64,000 nucleotides of DNA from Anaerostipes rhamnosivorans. Its GTDB lineage: Bacteria; Bacillota; Clostridia; Lachnospirales; Lachnospiraceae. Of this stretch, positions 1 to 9,333 are shown in pieces. Positions within the stretch are counted from its first letter, which is position 1, and every line of letters starts with the position of its first letter. The notes under the pieces are model-generated. The model saw nothing but the letters and a program-made list of their open reading frames with translations. It made no database searches and was not told where the DNA came from. The position numbers and the translations under genes are program-made. Where the stretch lies: NCBI RefSeq assembly GCF_005280655.1, contig NZ_CP040058.1:405001-469000 (forward strand), read 5' to 3'.

Positions 1-559
1 CGGTGTATTTTGCTATCTGTTCGTGAGTCATCCGAATTGTGTCGGAGCCGGTCTTTCCGCTTTCATCAAGGAGAAAAATGGCCAGACGTTTGTCAAAGCT
101 CATAAACAGGATCTGCTGCATGGTCCACATAACGTCTGAAAAGCGCTCGGTGGCCTGCTTATAAGTAAATGCTTCCGCATAGATATTCTGGTCTACAACC
201 TCTGAATATGCGCCTGCGCTGATCTGGACGATCTCACTTTCTGTTACAGCCTCCATCTGCACCTCAAAGGTGATCGCAGAGAGGACACAGGAAGCGGAAA
301 GAACACAGACATCTCCCTGATCCAGACGGTACAGTGTGATCTCTTTTCCCTCCTCTGAGAGCATGAAGGTCCGCACACTTCCGCTTTTAATGATAAGTAC
401 GCCAGTGCATTCGCAGTTCTGGCACCGGATCATCCCTCCTTTTCCATAGTGCACCAGCTGGGACCACTGAGAGAGGTTTTTTTTCTCAGCTTCTTTTAAG
501 TGTTCCCAGAAGGGAAGAGACGATTTTAAAATAGGAACTACTTGGTCTGCATACTCCAT
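1..559 (-). CDS. Crp/Fnr family transcriptional regulator, 3' end outside window
   Basis: Read on the minus strand from the ATG at 559, preceded by GGTAACGA (weak AGGAGGTAACG-type ribosome site). About 186 codons are visible and the frame is open to the window edge. The product begins MEYADQVVPILKSS and has a cupin-like cNMP-binding fold: GVLIIKSGSVRTFMLSEEGKEI followed later by LDQGDVCVLSAS is the usual beta-barrel pattern of the Crp/Fnr effector domain. A cysteine cluster (RCQNCECTG) lies just before it, which could ligate a metal or sense redox (inference). The last visible residues, DTIRMTHEQIAKYT, are the start of the C-terminal helix-turn-helix, which is cut off. Divergent from the SpoIIE-like gene. 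Confidence 0.8.
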   Translation of the reverse strand, partial: MEYADQVVPILKSSLPFWEHLKEAEKKNLSQWSQLVHYGKGGMIRCQNCECTGVLIIKSGSVRTFMLSEEGKEITLYRLDQGDVCVLSASCVLSAITFEVQMEAVTESEIVQISAGAYSEVVDQNIYAEAFTYKQATERFSDVMWTMQQILFMSFDKRLAIFLLDESGKTGSDTIRMTHEQIAKYT

Positions 560-711
560 TCGTTACCTCCTAAAACTTAATGTAAGATCATTTTAGCTGT
601 CCCGGAGGAAAATAACAAGGGTTCTTTACAGGGAATTGTGCGCCTTTGATCCATTTCAGCAAATTGTGACATAAGCCCCTTGTATAATTAATAGCTGAAG
701 GAGGGTCCAGG

Positions 712-2109
712 ATGCCGATTATAAAGAAAAAAGAACCAGTGGAAGAAATCTTCTTCAATGAACTGGAGGATATTACATCATATAATATGAAACAGATGGA
801 ACATTGTCTTACCACCATAGGGAAAAGGATGTGTGCGGAACAGAGAGAGGATCTGGAAAAGAAAGACGGGAGAACGATCATAGAGAGTACGATCCTGAAA
901 GAATGTATGCTATGCCAGGGAAAGGAAAAGTGCCAGCTTACCCTGGAGGACCGGGACAAGCTGGGCGCTCTGCTGGAGAAGCAGGGAGGTTTGAGCGTTC
1001 AGAATATCCGCTCCGTGTGCAGATGTCAGAGAGAAAAGGAGTGGGTGGATGAAATCAACACCATCTATGAGAGGGAGCTTTTCTTGTACGCCTGCGAACA
1101 GAGGTTTATCGAGATGCGCAGAATGATCGGAGAGCAGTACATAGAGGCCGGTAGAATGTTCAGAAGCTTTGCCGCGCAGAAATACCAGCTTTCCGGAGTG
1201 CAGCCGATACAGGAAAGGATTGAAAAGGGGCTGAAAGCCCATCATTTGAAAGTGAAAAAAGTGTATATTTATGAGGATGATATGAGAGGGAAACAGATCT
1301 ACCTGTTTTTAAAGGCGCAGAAAGGCAGAGAGAGGACAACCAAGGAGGTGGCCAGGTGGCTCTCTGTTATCCTGCAGGAAAAACTGCAGCCTCTGCCCAA
1401 CGGTAAACAGGCCATCGGGGAAACATATGAAATGATGGGTGTCCAGGCGGCCACCAAATTTCACGTTTTGACCGGAGTTATTTCCAGGGCTGAGAAAGAA
1501 GATATGAAAAATGGGGATAATTTTTCTATGGGAACGGTTGGGAATCACAGATTTGTCTCTATGATCTCCGACGGTATGGGCACCGGAAATGCGGCAAACA
1601 AAGACAGCAAGGCAGTCATTGAGACCCTGGAGGAGCTGCTTGAGGTGGGGCTGGACGAAAAAAGAGCCATCCAGCTGCTGCAGTCGATTTTTGTATTCTG
1701 GCCGGAAAAGGAGAGGTACTCAACCTTGGACTATATTCAGATCGATCTGTACGCAGGGATCGGAAGTTTTTTAAAGTTAGGTGCATGCCCGTGTTTTCTG
1801 AAACGCAAGGGGCAGGTAGAGATGGTCCAGCTGGACAGCCTGCCGGTAGGGGTATTGAAGGAGAAAAAACTTCCGATACACAGAAAGAAGCTTGAGGCGG
1901 AAGATTTTATCCTTCAGGTCAGTGACGGCATCATTGATTCCCTGGGAGGAAACGGTGTGGAACTGCTGATGGAATATATGACCCAAATCAATACCACAAG
2001 GCCTCAGGGATTTGTGGATGAACTGATGGAAAAGATTGAGAGCACAGAAGGTTATGAAAAAAAGGACGATATGACCATGATCGGCCTCGGAATTTGGGAT
2101 AAGTATTGA
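712..2109 (+). CDS. SpoIIE-like PP2C serine phosphatase without membrane domain
   Basis: 465 residues, ATG with GAAGGAGGG upstream and a TATAAT-like -10 at 683-688. The C-terminal half is a SpoIIE/PP2C phosphatase domain: ISDGMGTGN near residue 285, VSDGI near 403 and KKDDMTM near 450 supply the metal-binding aspartates. The N-terminal part resembles the cytosolic linker of SpoIIE, including the cysteine cluster CMLCQGKEKC and CRCQ. In sporulating Bacillus, SpoIIE dephosphorylates SpoIIAA to activate sigma-F in the forespore. Classical SpoIIE is about 800 residues with ten membrane helices; here I see no hydrophobic segment at all, so the protein is soluble or the membrane part is lost. It is followed at 31 nt by tilS, the order seen in many clostridia. 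Role in sporulation is inferred. Confidence 0.85.
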   Translation: MPIIKKKEPVEEIFFNELEDITSYNMKQMEHCLTTIGKRMCAEQREDLEKKDGRTIIESTILKECMLCQGKEKCQLTLEDRDKLGALLEKQGGLSVQNIRSVCRCQREKEWVDEINTIYERELFLYACEQRFIEMRRMIGEQYIEAGRMFRSFAAQKYQLSGVQPIQERIEKGLKAHHLKVKKVYIYEDDMRGKQIYLFLKAQKGRERTTKEVARWLSVILQEKLQPLPNGKQAIGETYEMMGVQAATKFHVLTGVISRAEKEDMKNGDNFSMGTVGNHRFVSMISDGMGTGNAANKDSKAVIETLEELLEVGLDEKRAIQLLQSIFVFWPEKERYSTLDYIQIDLYAGIGSFLKLGACPCFLKRKGQVEMVQLDSLPVGVLKEKKLPIHRKKLEAEDFILQVSDGIIDSLGGNGVELLMEYMTQINTTRPQGFVDELMEKIESTEGYEKKDDMTMIGLGIWDKY

Positions 2110-2140
2110 ATCCGTGGATTGGGAATGATAAAGTAGTATT

Positions 2141-3454
2141 ATGAATAAAGTACACAGTTTCATTCAACAACATCATATGATTCAAAAGGGGGACTTCATT
2201 GCTGTGGGAGTCTCCGGGGGAGCAGATTCCGTATGTCTGCTCCTGCTTTTATGCGGACTCAGGCAGGAGTATAGCCTCACATTAAAAGTGGTCCATGTCA
2301 ATCACGGTATCCGCAGTGAGGCGGGAAAAGACCAGCAGTTTGTGGAGAAACTCTGCCAAAGACTTCAGGTACCGTGGATAACTTTTGCAGAAGACGTGCA
2401 GGGGATATCCCGGCGGAAGTCCATCTCCTTGGAGGAAGCAGGAAGACTGGTCCGCTACCGGTGTTTCAGATCGGTATTGGAGCAGCACGGAGGCGGAAAG
2501 ATCGCAGTGGCCCACCATCAGAATGATCAGGCGGAAACGGTCCTTTACCGGATGGCCAGAGGAACAGGCATCCAGGGTCTGAAGGGAATGGAGCCTGTCC
2601 GGGGGGATGTGATCCGGCCTCTTTTGTGTCTGTCCAAGGCAGAAATCCTGGACTATTTAAAAGAAAAGAACCAAAGCTGGATGGAAGACGCCAGCAACGA
2701 AGATAATACGTATGCAAGAAATAAGATCCGTAATCAGGTGATCCCGGTGCTTACCCAGGTCAATTCAAAGGCGGTGGAGCATATTTTTTCACTGTCGCAG
2801 GAACTAGAAGAGTGGAGCAGGTATTTAGATGAGCTGCTGTCAGAGGCCTGGACCAGCTGTGTAAAACAGGATGAAAAGGGCTGCCGCATTGATCTGGAAA
2901 AATTTCTTAAGCAGGCAGAGCCGGTGCGCAGGCTTCTGGCAAAGCAGGCCATAGAGAAGACTGCGCAGAAAAAGAAGGATATTGAAAAGGTCCACATTCA
3001 GAGTTTATGTGATCTGGCTTTTAAGGAGACAGGAAAATCGGTCGATCTTCCGTATGGGCTCAGGGGTATAAAAACATATGGAGGACTGATCGTGGAGACC
3101 GCCCAGGATGAGCAGGAGGACACACCGCAGGGACATTTAATCCTTACAGAGACAGACCGGGATCAAAAAACGGGACAAAAAGATTTTACCAAAATCATTG
3201 ATTATGATAAAATAGACAATGACATCCAATTGCGGTACCGACGGCCCGGAGATTTTCTCATTTTTTCAAAGGACGGAAAGAGCAAGTCCTTAAACCGGTA
3301 TTTTATTGATGAGAAGATTCCGAGAGAGGAGAGGGATCATATCCCCCTTGTGGCGGACGGAAGCCGGATCGTCTGGATCATCGGATACCGGCTGAGCGAA
3401 ATGTATAAGGTCTCAGAAGAAACGAAAAGATATTTAAAATTGGAATACAATTAG
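2141..3454 (+). CDS. tilS: tRNA(Ile)-lysidine synthase TilS
   Basis: 437 residues. The PP-loop ATP-pyrophosphatase signature VSGGADS lies at about residues 24-30, followed by VHVNHGIR, VAHHQNDQAET and RYRRPGDF, all typical of TilS; the C-terminal domain carries IPREERDHIPLVADG. The enzyme adds lysine to C34 of tRNA-Ile(CAU) using ATP so that it reads AUA and is charged with isoleucine; it is cytosolic and essential. It sits 31 nt after the SpoIIE-like gene and 15 nt before hpt, a cluster conserved in Firmicutes. No sign of damage. Confidence 0.95.
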   Translation: MNKVHSFIQQHHMIQKGDFIAVGVSGGADSVCLLLLLCGLRQEYSLTLKVVHVNHGIRSEAGKDQQFVEKLCQRLQVPWITFAEDVQGISRRKSISLEEAGRLVRYRCFRSVLEQHGGGKIAVAHHQNDQAETVLYRMARGTGIQGLKGMEPVRGDVIRPLLCLSKAEILDYLKEKNQSWMEDASNEDNTYARNKIRNQVIPVLTQVNSKAVEHIFSLSQELEEWSRYLDELLSEAWTSCVKQDEKGCRIDLEKFLKQAEPVRRLLAKQAIEKTAQKKKDIEKVHIQSLCDLAFKETGKSVDLPYGLRGIKTYGGLIVETAQDEQEDTPQGHLILTETDRDQKTGQKDFTKIIDYDKIDNDIQLRYRRPGDFLIFSKDGKSKSLNRYFIDEKIPREERDHIPLVADGSRIVWIIGYRLSEMYKVSEETKRYLKLEYN

Positions 3455-3469
3455 GAGGAAAACGGAAAG

Positions 3470-3994
3470 ATGGAACAAGTAGGGATTAGAGAGTTGATCT
3501 CGGAGAAGGCTGTGGACAAGAGGATTGAGGAAATGGGAGCTCAGATCAGCAGAGACTTTGCAGGGAAGGAAGTTCATTTGATTGCCATCTTAAAGGGCGG
3601 TGTATTTTTTGCCTGTGAGCTTGCCAAAAGGATCACGGTCCCAGTGACGATTGATTTTATGTCTGTGTCCAGCTATGGAGATTCCAGAGAATCTTCAGGA
3701 ATCGTAAAAATCGCAAAGGACCTGGATGAGCCCATTGAAAATAAAGAAGTATTGATCGTGGAAGATATCATCGATTCCGGTAAGACCCTGAATCATTTAA
3801 AGCCCATGCTTCTGAGCCGAAAGCCCAAGAGTATTCAGATCTGTACCCTGCTGAACAAACCGGAGCGCAGGGAAGTAGATGTGGAAGTGGCGTACACAGG
3901 ATTTGATGTACCGGATGAATTCGTTGTCGGATACGGGCTGGATTTTGCACAGAAGTACAGGAATCTTCCATACATTGGTGTCGCAGAAGAGTAG
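3470..3994 (+). CDS. hpt: Hypoxanthine(-guanine) phosphoribosyltransferase
   Basis: 174 residues, the normal length for bacterial HPRT. The PRPP-binding signature VLIVEDIIDSGKTL is at about residues 94-107 and LKGGVFFACELA near residue 45 forms the other phosphate loop. It salvages hypoxanthine or guanine to IMP or GMP in the cytosol. The ribosome site is AGGAGGAAAACGGAAAG just after the tilS stop, so it is co-transcribed with tilS and ftsH. Confidence 0.95.
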   Translation: MEQVGIRELISEKAVDKRIEEMGAQISRDFAGKEVHLIAILKGGVFFACELAKRITVPVTIDFMSVSSYGDSRESSGIVKIAKDLDEPIENKEVLIVEDIIDSGKTLNHLKPMLLSRKPKSIQICTLLNKPERREVDVEVAYTGFDVPDEFVVGYGLDFAQKYRNLPYIGVAEE

Positions 3995-4012
3995 CAGAGA
4001 GGAGACAGTAAG

Positions 4013-5842
4013 TTGAACCCAAGAAAAGGAAACAGCAATTTTTTGTTCCTTGCAGTGATATTATGTCTGGGGATTATTTATTTTTCCAGGATGATGAACA
4101 GCACGGAAGACAATTATAATTACGCACAGTTTCGTCAGGACGCAAAAGCGGGCCAGGTTGTCGGAATCACAATGAAACAAAACAAAGAGGTTCCCACCGG
4201 CACTATGACGGTAGAATTAAAAAATGAAGTTTACAAGAACTGCAATATCACAAATGTAGATACAGCGGTAAAGGAGATTGAGACAAAGTATCCGGATCTC
4301 TATAAAAAGATGGTTGTAAAACCTATTGACCACAGCGGCGAGTGGATCACGACTCTGCTGCCGAACCTTCTGATGGTCGGCATCCTTGTCTTTTTCCTGG
4401 TCATGATGATGAAGCAGAATGGCGGCGGCGGAAAGATGATGGACTTTGGGAAGAGCCGTGCCAAAATGGCAAACCCGGATGGTCCGAAGGTCACATTTGA
4501 TGACGTAGCAGGGCTGACCGAGGAAAAAGAAGAACTAGAAGAGGTCGTGGATTTTCTGAAGAACCCGAAGAAGTTTATCGGAATCGGGGCAAGGATCCCG
4601 AAGGGTGTTCTTTTAGTGGGGCCTCCGGGAACAGGTAAAACTCTGATTGCAAAAGCTGTGGCAGGGGAAGCCAATGTTCCATTTTTTAGTATCTCAGGAT
4701 CCGATTTCGTGGAAATGTTTGTCGGCGTTGGTGCTGCCCGTGTAAGAGATTTGTTTGCGGAAGCGAAGAAAAACGCGCCATGTATTATTTTTATCGATGA
4801 GATTGACGCAGTGGCAAGGCGGAGAGGATCCGGACTTGGCGGCGGACACGATGAGAGGGAGCAGACATTAAACCAGATGCTGGTTGAGATGGACGGCTTT
4901 GGAGTAAACGAGGGTATTATCGTTATTGCGGCAACCAACCGTGTGGATATCCTTGATCCGGCGATCCTCCGCCCGGGACGTTTTGACCGGAAAGTGGGAG
5001 TGGGACGCCCGGACGTGAAAGGAAGGGAAGAGATCTTAAAGATCCATGCCAAGAAGAAACCGTTAGGCGACGATGTGGATTTACAACAGATCGCGAGGAC
5101 GACTGCAGGGTTTGTGGGTGCTGACCTGGAGAACCTGATGAATGAGGCAGCGATACAGGCAGCCAAAAACAACAGGGGCTATATCGTAAAAGAAGATATT
5201 GATAAATCCTTTATCAAAGTGGGAATCGGTACGGAGAAGAAGAGCCGTGTAGTTCCGGAGAGTGAGCGCAGGATTACTGCATATCACGAGGCAGGGCATG
5301 CTATTTTATTCCATGTACTTCCGGACATGGGCCCTGTATATACCGTTTCTATCATACCAACCGGGGTGGGAGCAGCAGGTTATACTATGCCGCTTCCGGA
5401 AAATGACAATGTGTTTAACACCAAGGGCAAGATGCTCCACAACATTATGGTGAGTCTTGGCGGAAGGATCGCGGAAGAACTGATCTTTGAGGATATCACC
5501 ACAGGGGCTTCCCAGGATATCAAGCAGGTGACACAGCTCGCCAGATCCATGGTGACTGAATACGGAATGTCAGACCGCCTTGGACTGATCAACTATGACA
5601 CCGGAGAAGGCGATGAGGTCTTCTTAGGAAAAGAGATCGGCCAGCCTCGTCCATATGGAGAACGTGTGGCAACGATTATTGACGAAGAAGTAAAAGACAT
5701 TGTAGATGACTGCTACAAAAAGGCGAAAGCTATTATAGAAGAACACATGGAAGTTCTGCACAGCTGCGCCAAACTGCTGCTGGAAAGAGAACGGATCAAC
5801 CAGAGCGAATTCGAAATATTATTTGAAGGAACCGAGGCATAA
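4013..5842 (+). CDS. ftsH: ATP-dependent zinc metalloprotease FtsH
   Basis: 609 residues, starting at TTG with GAGAGGAGACAG upstream. Two membrane helices (about residues 9-26 and 118-135) flank an extracytoplasmic domain. The AAA+ module has Walker A GPPGTGKT (about 203-210), Walker B IIFIDEID and the second region of homology ending RPGRFDR. The zinc protease motif HEAGH is at about 424-428. FtsH hexamers degrade misassembled membrane proteins and selected regulators. It ends the spoIIE-like/tilS/hpt/ftsH cluster, which is closed by a strong terminator. Confidence 0.96.
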   Translation: MNPRKGNSNFLFLAVILCLGIIYFSRMMNSTEDNYNYAQFRQDAKAGQVVGITMKQNKEVPTGTMTVELKNEVYKNCNITNVDTAVKEIETKYPDLYKKMVVKPIDHSGEWITTLLPNLLMVGILVFFLVMMMKQNGGGGKMMDFGKSRAKMANPDGPKVTFDDVAGLTEEKEELEEVVDFLKNPKKFIGIGARIPKGVLLVGPPGTGKTLIAKAVAGEANVPFFSISGSDFVEMFVGVGAARVRDLFAEAKKNAPCIIFIDEIDAVARRRGSGLGGGHDEREQTLNQMLVEMDGFGVNEGIIVIAATNRVDILDPAILRPGRFDRKVGVGRPDVKGREEILKIHAKKKPLGDDVDLQQIARTTAGFVGADLENLMNEAAIQAAKNNRGYIVKEDIDKSFIKVGIGTEKKSRVVPESERRITAYHEAGHAILFHVLPDMGPVYTVSIIPTGVGAAGYTMPLPENDNVFNTKGKMLHNIMVSLGGRIAEELIFEDITTGASQDIKQVTQLARSMVTEYGMSDRLGLINYDTGEGDEVFLGKEIGQPRPYGERVATIIDEEVKDIVDDCYKKAKAIIEEHMEVLHSCAKLLLERERINQSEFEILFEGTEA

Positions 5843-5844
5843 AA

Positions 5845-5890
5845 AAGTTCCGCACTGCAATTTGTAAAGGCAGTGCGGATCTTTTTTTAA
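5845..5890 (+). terminator. Rho-independent terminator of the ftsH operon
   Basis: CCGCACTGC (5850-5858) pairs with GCAGTGCGG (5870-5878) around an 11 nt loop, followed directly by a run of seven T. Perfect 9 bp stem. Confidence 0.92.
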
Positions 5891-5898
5891 TTTATTAG

Positions 5899-6221
5899 GT
5901 ATGAGTTATTTACCACTATTTCCGTCGCGCTTTTGAAATGCGCTCCTCCAATAGTGGTAAATAACTTTCGTGGAGCAGCCCCTTTTGACTCACATCAACC
6001 TACATTTTATATGCCTTCTGATTAGTACAATTCAAAAGAACAACAGCCATCTCCAGCAGACATTACGTCCATTTTCACCAGTTCGGAGGCCTTGCATTCG
6101 AAGGGACGTTAGTTTTTTTTCTTGAAGTAAAGACTCGTAGGCGGTGCGCATTGCGCAGTGAGGCTGTCTGAGCATCAGCGAGTTCCGAACGGGCCGCCGG
6201 AGAACTGGTGAAAATGTCATA
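5899..6221. repeat. Structured dispersed repeat A, copy 1 (323 nt)
   Basis: Nearly identical to 10235-10609 apart from a few substitutions and a 52 nt gap. It contains two long stems: GTTATTTACCACTATT at 5905-5920 pairs perfectly with 5950-5965, and CATTTTCACCAGTTC at 6070-6084 pairs perfectly with 6202-6216. Inside the second are GGCGG/CCGCC and TGCGC-ATT-GCGCA. There is no credible protein gene in it. The right end overlaps the symporter gene and supplies its TGA stop codon. It could be a MITE-like mobile element or a structured RNA; the sequence alone does not decide. Confidence 0.85.
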
Positions 6222-7476
6222 TATTATTGGATATCTTTACTTTTCTCCGTGCTTCTTTCCGTTTTTCCATAGCATCTACACAGATAGTGCAGGCTGCGTC
6301 TCCTGTGATATTTACTGTGGTCCTTGCCATGTCAAGGATACGGTCCACACCGGCTACGAGAGCGATTCCTTCCAGCGGAAGACCGACGCTTTGCAGTACC
6401 ATGGCAAGCATGATCACACCGGAACCTGGAACTCCTGCGGTTCCGATGGAGGCCAGGGTGGTGGTCAGGATGATCATCAGCTGCTGGCTTAAGGTCAGAT
6501 GTACGCCAAAGATCTGGGCGATAAAGATGGCGCTGACTCCCTGGTAAATTGCTGTGCCGTCCATGTTGATGGTGGCTCCCAGAGGAAGTACAAAACTTGC
6601 GATCTCCTTGCGGGCGCCCAGCTTTTCTGTGCACTCATAGTTAAACGGAAGAGTTCCTACACTGCTGGCGCTGGAGAAGGCAAACAGCATAGCCGGGCTC
6701 TGTTCTTTAAAGAATTTCAAAGGGCTGATGCCGCTGAAACCCTTGACTGCGCTGGAATAGACGACAACCATATGGACGATGCTGGTCAGGTATGCCACTC
6801 CGATCAGTTTCAGAAGAGGAAGAAGCACCGATGGTCCATTTGCGGCAACCACAGGTGTGATCAAAGCAAATACACCGATGGGGGAAAGATGGATGATAAT
6901 ACTCATGATGTTGATACAGACTTCGGAGAGACTTTCCACCAAGTCCGCCGCAGGTTTTCCCTTGTCTCCTGCTATTATGATACCGAAACCAAAAAATAAG
7001 GCAATGACGATGACCTGAAGCATGGTTGCGCTTACTAAGGGCTCCACTGCGTTTGATGGAAAGATATTCACCAGAGTATCGATCAGGGAAGGGGCCTTGG
7101 TTGCTCCCTCATACGCTTGAAGGGAAGAACTGTCCATCACATAACCTCCGCCGACATTCAGTACATTTGCGAATAGCAGGCCGAACGTAACAGCGAACGC
7201 TGTTGTCACGATGTAAAAACAGATGGTCTTTCCTCCGATGGAGCCTACTTTTTTAATATCCTGCAGGGACACGACTCCCTGAATGATGGAAAACAGGACA
7301 ACCGGAACAACGATCATTTTGATCAGGTTTAAGAATATGGTTCCGAAGGGCTGAATGTAGTTGTCAGCTATTTTAGGGTGGCCCTGAAGCAGCAGCCCCG
7401 CAACGATTCCTAAAAATAGGGCGCTGAGAATCATCACAGTTAATGATAATTTCTTTTTTTGTTTTTTTTCATTCAT
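6217..7476 (-). CDS. Dicarboxylate/amino acid:cation symporter (DAACS family)
   Basis: 419 residues from the ATG at 7476, chosen because TCTAGGAGAAAAAGAAAGT lies just upstream; an open frame runs 23 codons further but lacks a ribosome site. The protein has the eight helices and two hairpins of the GltPh/GltP/DctA fold: FAFSSASSVGTLP (the serine-rich HP1), NMDGTAIYQGV and GTAGVPGSGVIML (HP2), and the last substrate segment DRILDMARTTVNITGDA. It couples sodium or proton entry to uptake of glutamate, aspartate or C4-dicarboxylates at the cell membrane; the exact substrate cannot be read. Its stop codon lies inside repeat A copy 1. Confidence 0.92.
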   Translation of the reverse strand: MNEKKQKKKLSLTVMILSALFLGIVAGLLLQGHPKIADNYIQPFGTIFLNLIKMIVVPVVLFSIIQGVVSLQDIKKVGSIGGKTICFYIVTTAFAVTFGLLFANVLNVGGGYVMDSSSLQAYEGATKAPSLIDTLVNIFPSNAVEPLVSATMLQVIVIALFFGFGIIIAGDKGKPAADLVESLSEVCINIMSIIIHLSPIGVFALITPVVAANGPSVLLPLLKLIGVAYLTSIVHMVVVYSSAVKGFSGISPLKFFKEQSPAMLFAFSSASSVGTLPFNYECTEKLGARKEIASFVLPLGATINMDGTAIYQGVSAIFIAQIFGVHLTLSQQLMIILTTTLASIGTAGVPGSGVIMLAMVLQSVGLPLEGIALVAGVDRILDMARTTVNITGDAACTICVDAMEKRKEARRKVKISNNI

Positions 7477-7624
7477 ACTTTCTTTTTCTCCTAGATTTGT
7501 AGTGTAACCACAAAATATTTTAAAGGAAAAGGTCGAGAAAAACAATGGGATTAACCGGAATTATTAAAAAAATACTTGCAATTTCATATTTCATACAGTA
7601 TAATTTTAAATTGTCAGGTGACAT

Positions 7625-7706
7625 GGTGGGATTCCCGAGTGGCCAAAGGGGGCAGACTGTAAATCTGTTGGCAACGCCTTCGAAGGTTCGAATCCTTCTC
7701 CCACCA
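7625..7706 (+). tRNA. tRNA-Tyr (GUA)
   Basis: Acceptor stem GGTGGGA pairs with TCCCACC; anticodon loop CTGTAAA gives GUA; a long variable arm and TTCGAAT T-loop are present, as expected for a class II tRNA-Tyr. CCA is not encoded. Three nt before tRNA-Leu, so co-transcribed. Confidence 0.95.
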
Positions 7707-7709
7707 TCA

Positions 7710-7796
7710 GCCGTTGTGGCGGAACTGGCAGACGCACAGGACTTAAAATCCTGCGGGACTTATACTCCCGTACCGGTTCGATTCCGGTCAACGGCA
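7710..7796 (+). tRNA. tRNA-Leu (UAA)
   Basis: Acceptor stem GCCGTTG pairs with CAACGGC; anticodon loop CTTAAAA gives UAA; long variable arm GCGGGACTTATACTCCCGT and GGTTCGATTCC T-arm mark a class II leucine tRNA. Confidence 0.95.
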
Positions 7797-7804
7797 TTAT
7801 CGGA

Positions 7805-7841
7805 AAATGGCCTCAATCTTAGGATTGGGGCCATTTTTATA
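7805..7841 (+). terminator. Terminator of the tRNA-Tyr/Leu unit
   Basis: AATGGCCTCAATC pairs with GATTGGGGCCATT around TTAG (one G.T pair), followed by TTTTATAT. Confidence 0.85.
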
Positions 7842-7922
7842 TTTGAATTATAAATCATCGTATAAATACAACAAACTCTATTGTAAAAAAAAGTAAATAA
7901 TGATATAATTATTGTAGTAATA

Positions 7923-9332
7923 TTATGCGCCACTGGTTTCCATATCCTTTTCTGTAATACGCCGATTCAGTTTTTTCATCTCTGGTATGACAAAGAGAGC
8001 AACGATTACAGCGGATGACATATCAGCGATAGGACCCGCAAAGAGGATCCCGTTTAGTCCGAAAAAAAGCGGAAGGATCAAGATCAGCGGAACCAAAAGC
8101 AGAAGCTGGCGGAGCATGGAGAGAACCGATGCTTTCAACGGCTGTCCCGTAGCCTGGAAGTAGTTGGTGGATACAATCTGGAAACCGGCACAGAAAATAC
8201 CAAACAGATAGATCCTGAGGCATTTTTCAGCAAAGCTTACAAACGCAGAGTTGCCGCCTCCGAAAAGCTGGACGATCAATCCAGGGAACAACTGACAGAC
8301 CAGCCATCCGATGAGTACAGAAACAGTTGCCGCTGCTACCGCATTTTTAAACAGATGCTTGATCCGGTGGTATTTCTCCGCACCGAAGTTAAATCCGAAG
8401 ATTGTCTGTGAACCAATGCCGATGCCGATACAAACGGATGCAAGGATCATTGCAAGCTTCATGACAATTCCCATGGCACTCAGTGCCACATCTCCCCCTA
8501 CTTTGCTTATATTCCCGTAGTATACAAGTGAATTATTCATCGTGATCTGCATGACACAGGCCACCAGCTGGGTTATGCCGGAGGATGTGCCCAGCGCAAT
8601 GACATTTTTACAGATCGAAGCATCCAGCTTCAGCTCCTTCAGGTGCAGACGCATCTGGCTTTTTTTGCAGAAGTATAGAAACAGGATCAGAGCGGAAATG
8701 ATCTGTGATGTAATCGTTGCGACTGCGGCGCCTTTGACACCCCAGTGAAATTTAAAGATGTAAATTGGATCAAGGATCGTATTCAGCACAGCTCCGATCA
8801 GAATGCCGTACATGGACAGCCTGGGGCTGCCGTCCGTCCTTGCCATATTGGAAAGACATGGTCCGATCACACTGAAAGGTACACCGATTAGAATAATGGA
8901 AGCGTAATCTTTTGCGTAAGGCATGATGCTGTCTGTGGCTCCGAACAATCGGAGGATCGGTTCCATAAAAATAAAGCCGATCACGGCCAGTACGATTCCC
9001 ATGATGATGGACAGCATAAAGTTATTGTTCAGCGTCTTTTCCGCTTCCTGTTCCTTTTTCTGGCCAAGTTTGATAGCGGCGTAAGCGCTTCCGCCGGAGC
9101 CGAGTAGTGTGGCAAATGCCATGATGATCGTAATGATAGGAAATGTGACTGTGGTAGCGGCGTTTCCCAGATATCCGACGCCCTGACCGATGAAAATCTG
9201 ATCTACGATATTGTAAACGGAATTCACAAGGACTGAGATCGTGGATGGAACTGCGAATTGAAGCAGCAATTTTCCTACCGGTTCATAGCCCAGTGGGTTT
9301 TCTTTTCTTTGTGTCTGTATTTGAGTTTCCAA
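7923..9332 (-). CDS. MATE family efflux transporter
   Basis: 469 residues starting at TTG (9332), with AGGAGGGT ten nt upstream inside the end of the MarR gene. Twelve hydrophobic segments in two halves, with the MATE hallmarks FAVPSTISVLVNSVYNIVDQIFIG at the N-terminus, MARTDGSPRLSMYGILIGAVLNTILDPI in the middle and a matching C-terminal half (SIGIGSQ-type turn and NYFQATGQP). Such pumps export cationic drugs or metabolites using a sodium or proton gradient. One nt separates it from the MarR stop, so the two form an operon controlled by the MarR. Confidence 0.93.
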   Translation of the reverse strand: METQIQTQRKENPLGYEPVGKLLLQFAVPSTISVLVNSVYNIVDQIFIGQGVGYLGNAATTVTFPIITIIMAFATLLGSGGSAYAAIKLGQKKEQEAEKTLNNNFMLSIIMGIVLAVIGFIFMEPILRLFGATDSIMPYAKDYASIILIGVPFSVIGPCLSNMARTDGSPRLSMYGILIGAVLNTILDPIYIFKFHWGVKGAAVATITSQIISALILFLYFCKKSQMRLHLKELKLDASICKNVIALGTSSGITQLVACVMQITMNNSLVYYGNISKVGGDVALSAMGIVMKLAMILASVCIGIGIGSQTIFGFNFGAEKYHRIKHLFKNAVAAATVSVLIGWLVCQLFPGLIVQLFGGGNSAFVSFAEKCLRIYLFGIFCAGFQIVSTNYFQATGQPLKASVLSMLRQLLLLVPLILILPLFFGLNGILFAGPIADMSSAVIVALFVIPEMKKLNRRITEKDMETSGA

Positions 9333-9333
9333 A

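Noticed and set aside
4300..5172. 290 codon ORF antisense to ftsH
   Set aside because: Low-complexity Ser/Pro/Thr composition typical of the antisense of a conserved gene, and no ribosome site.
6032..6220. 62 codon minus-strand ORF beginning MTFSPVLRRPVRNSL
   Set aside because: It lies inside the structured repeat A, follows the stem sequences and has no ribosome site; the matching frame in copy 2 is disrupted. Probably an artefact of the repeat.
7545..7853. 102 codon plus-strand ORF
   Set aside because: It covers tRNA-Tyr and tRNA-Leu and the terminator, so it is not a gene.
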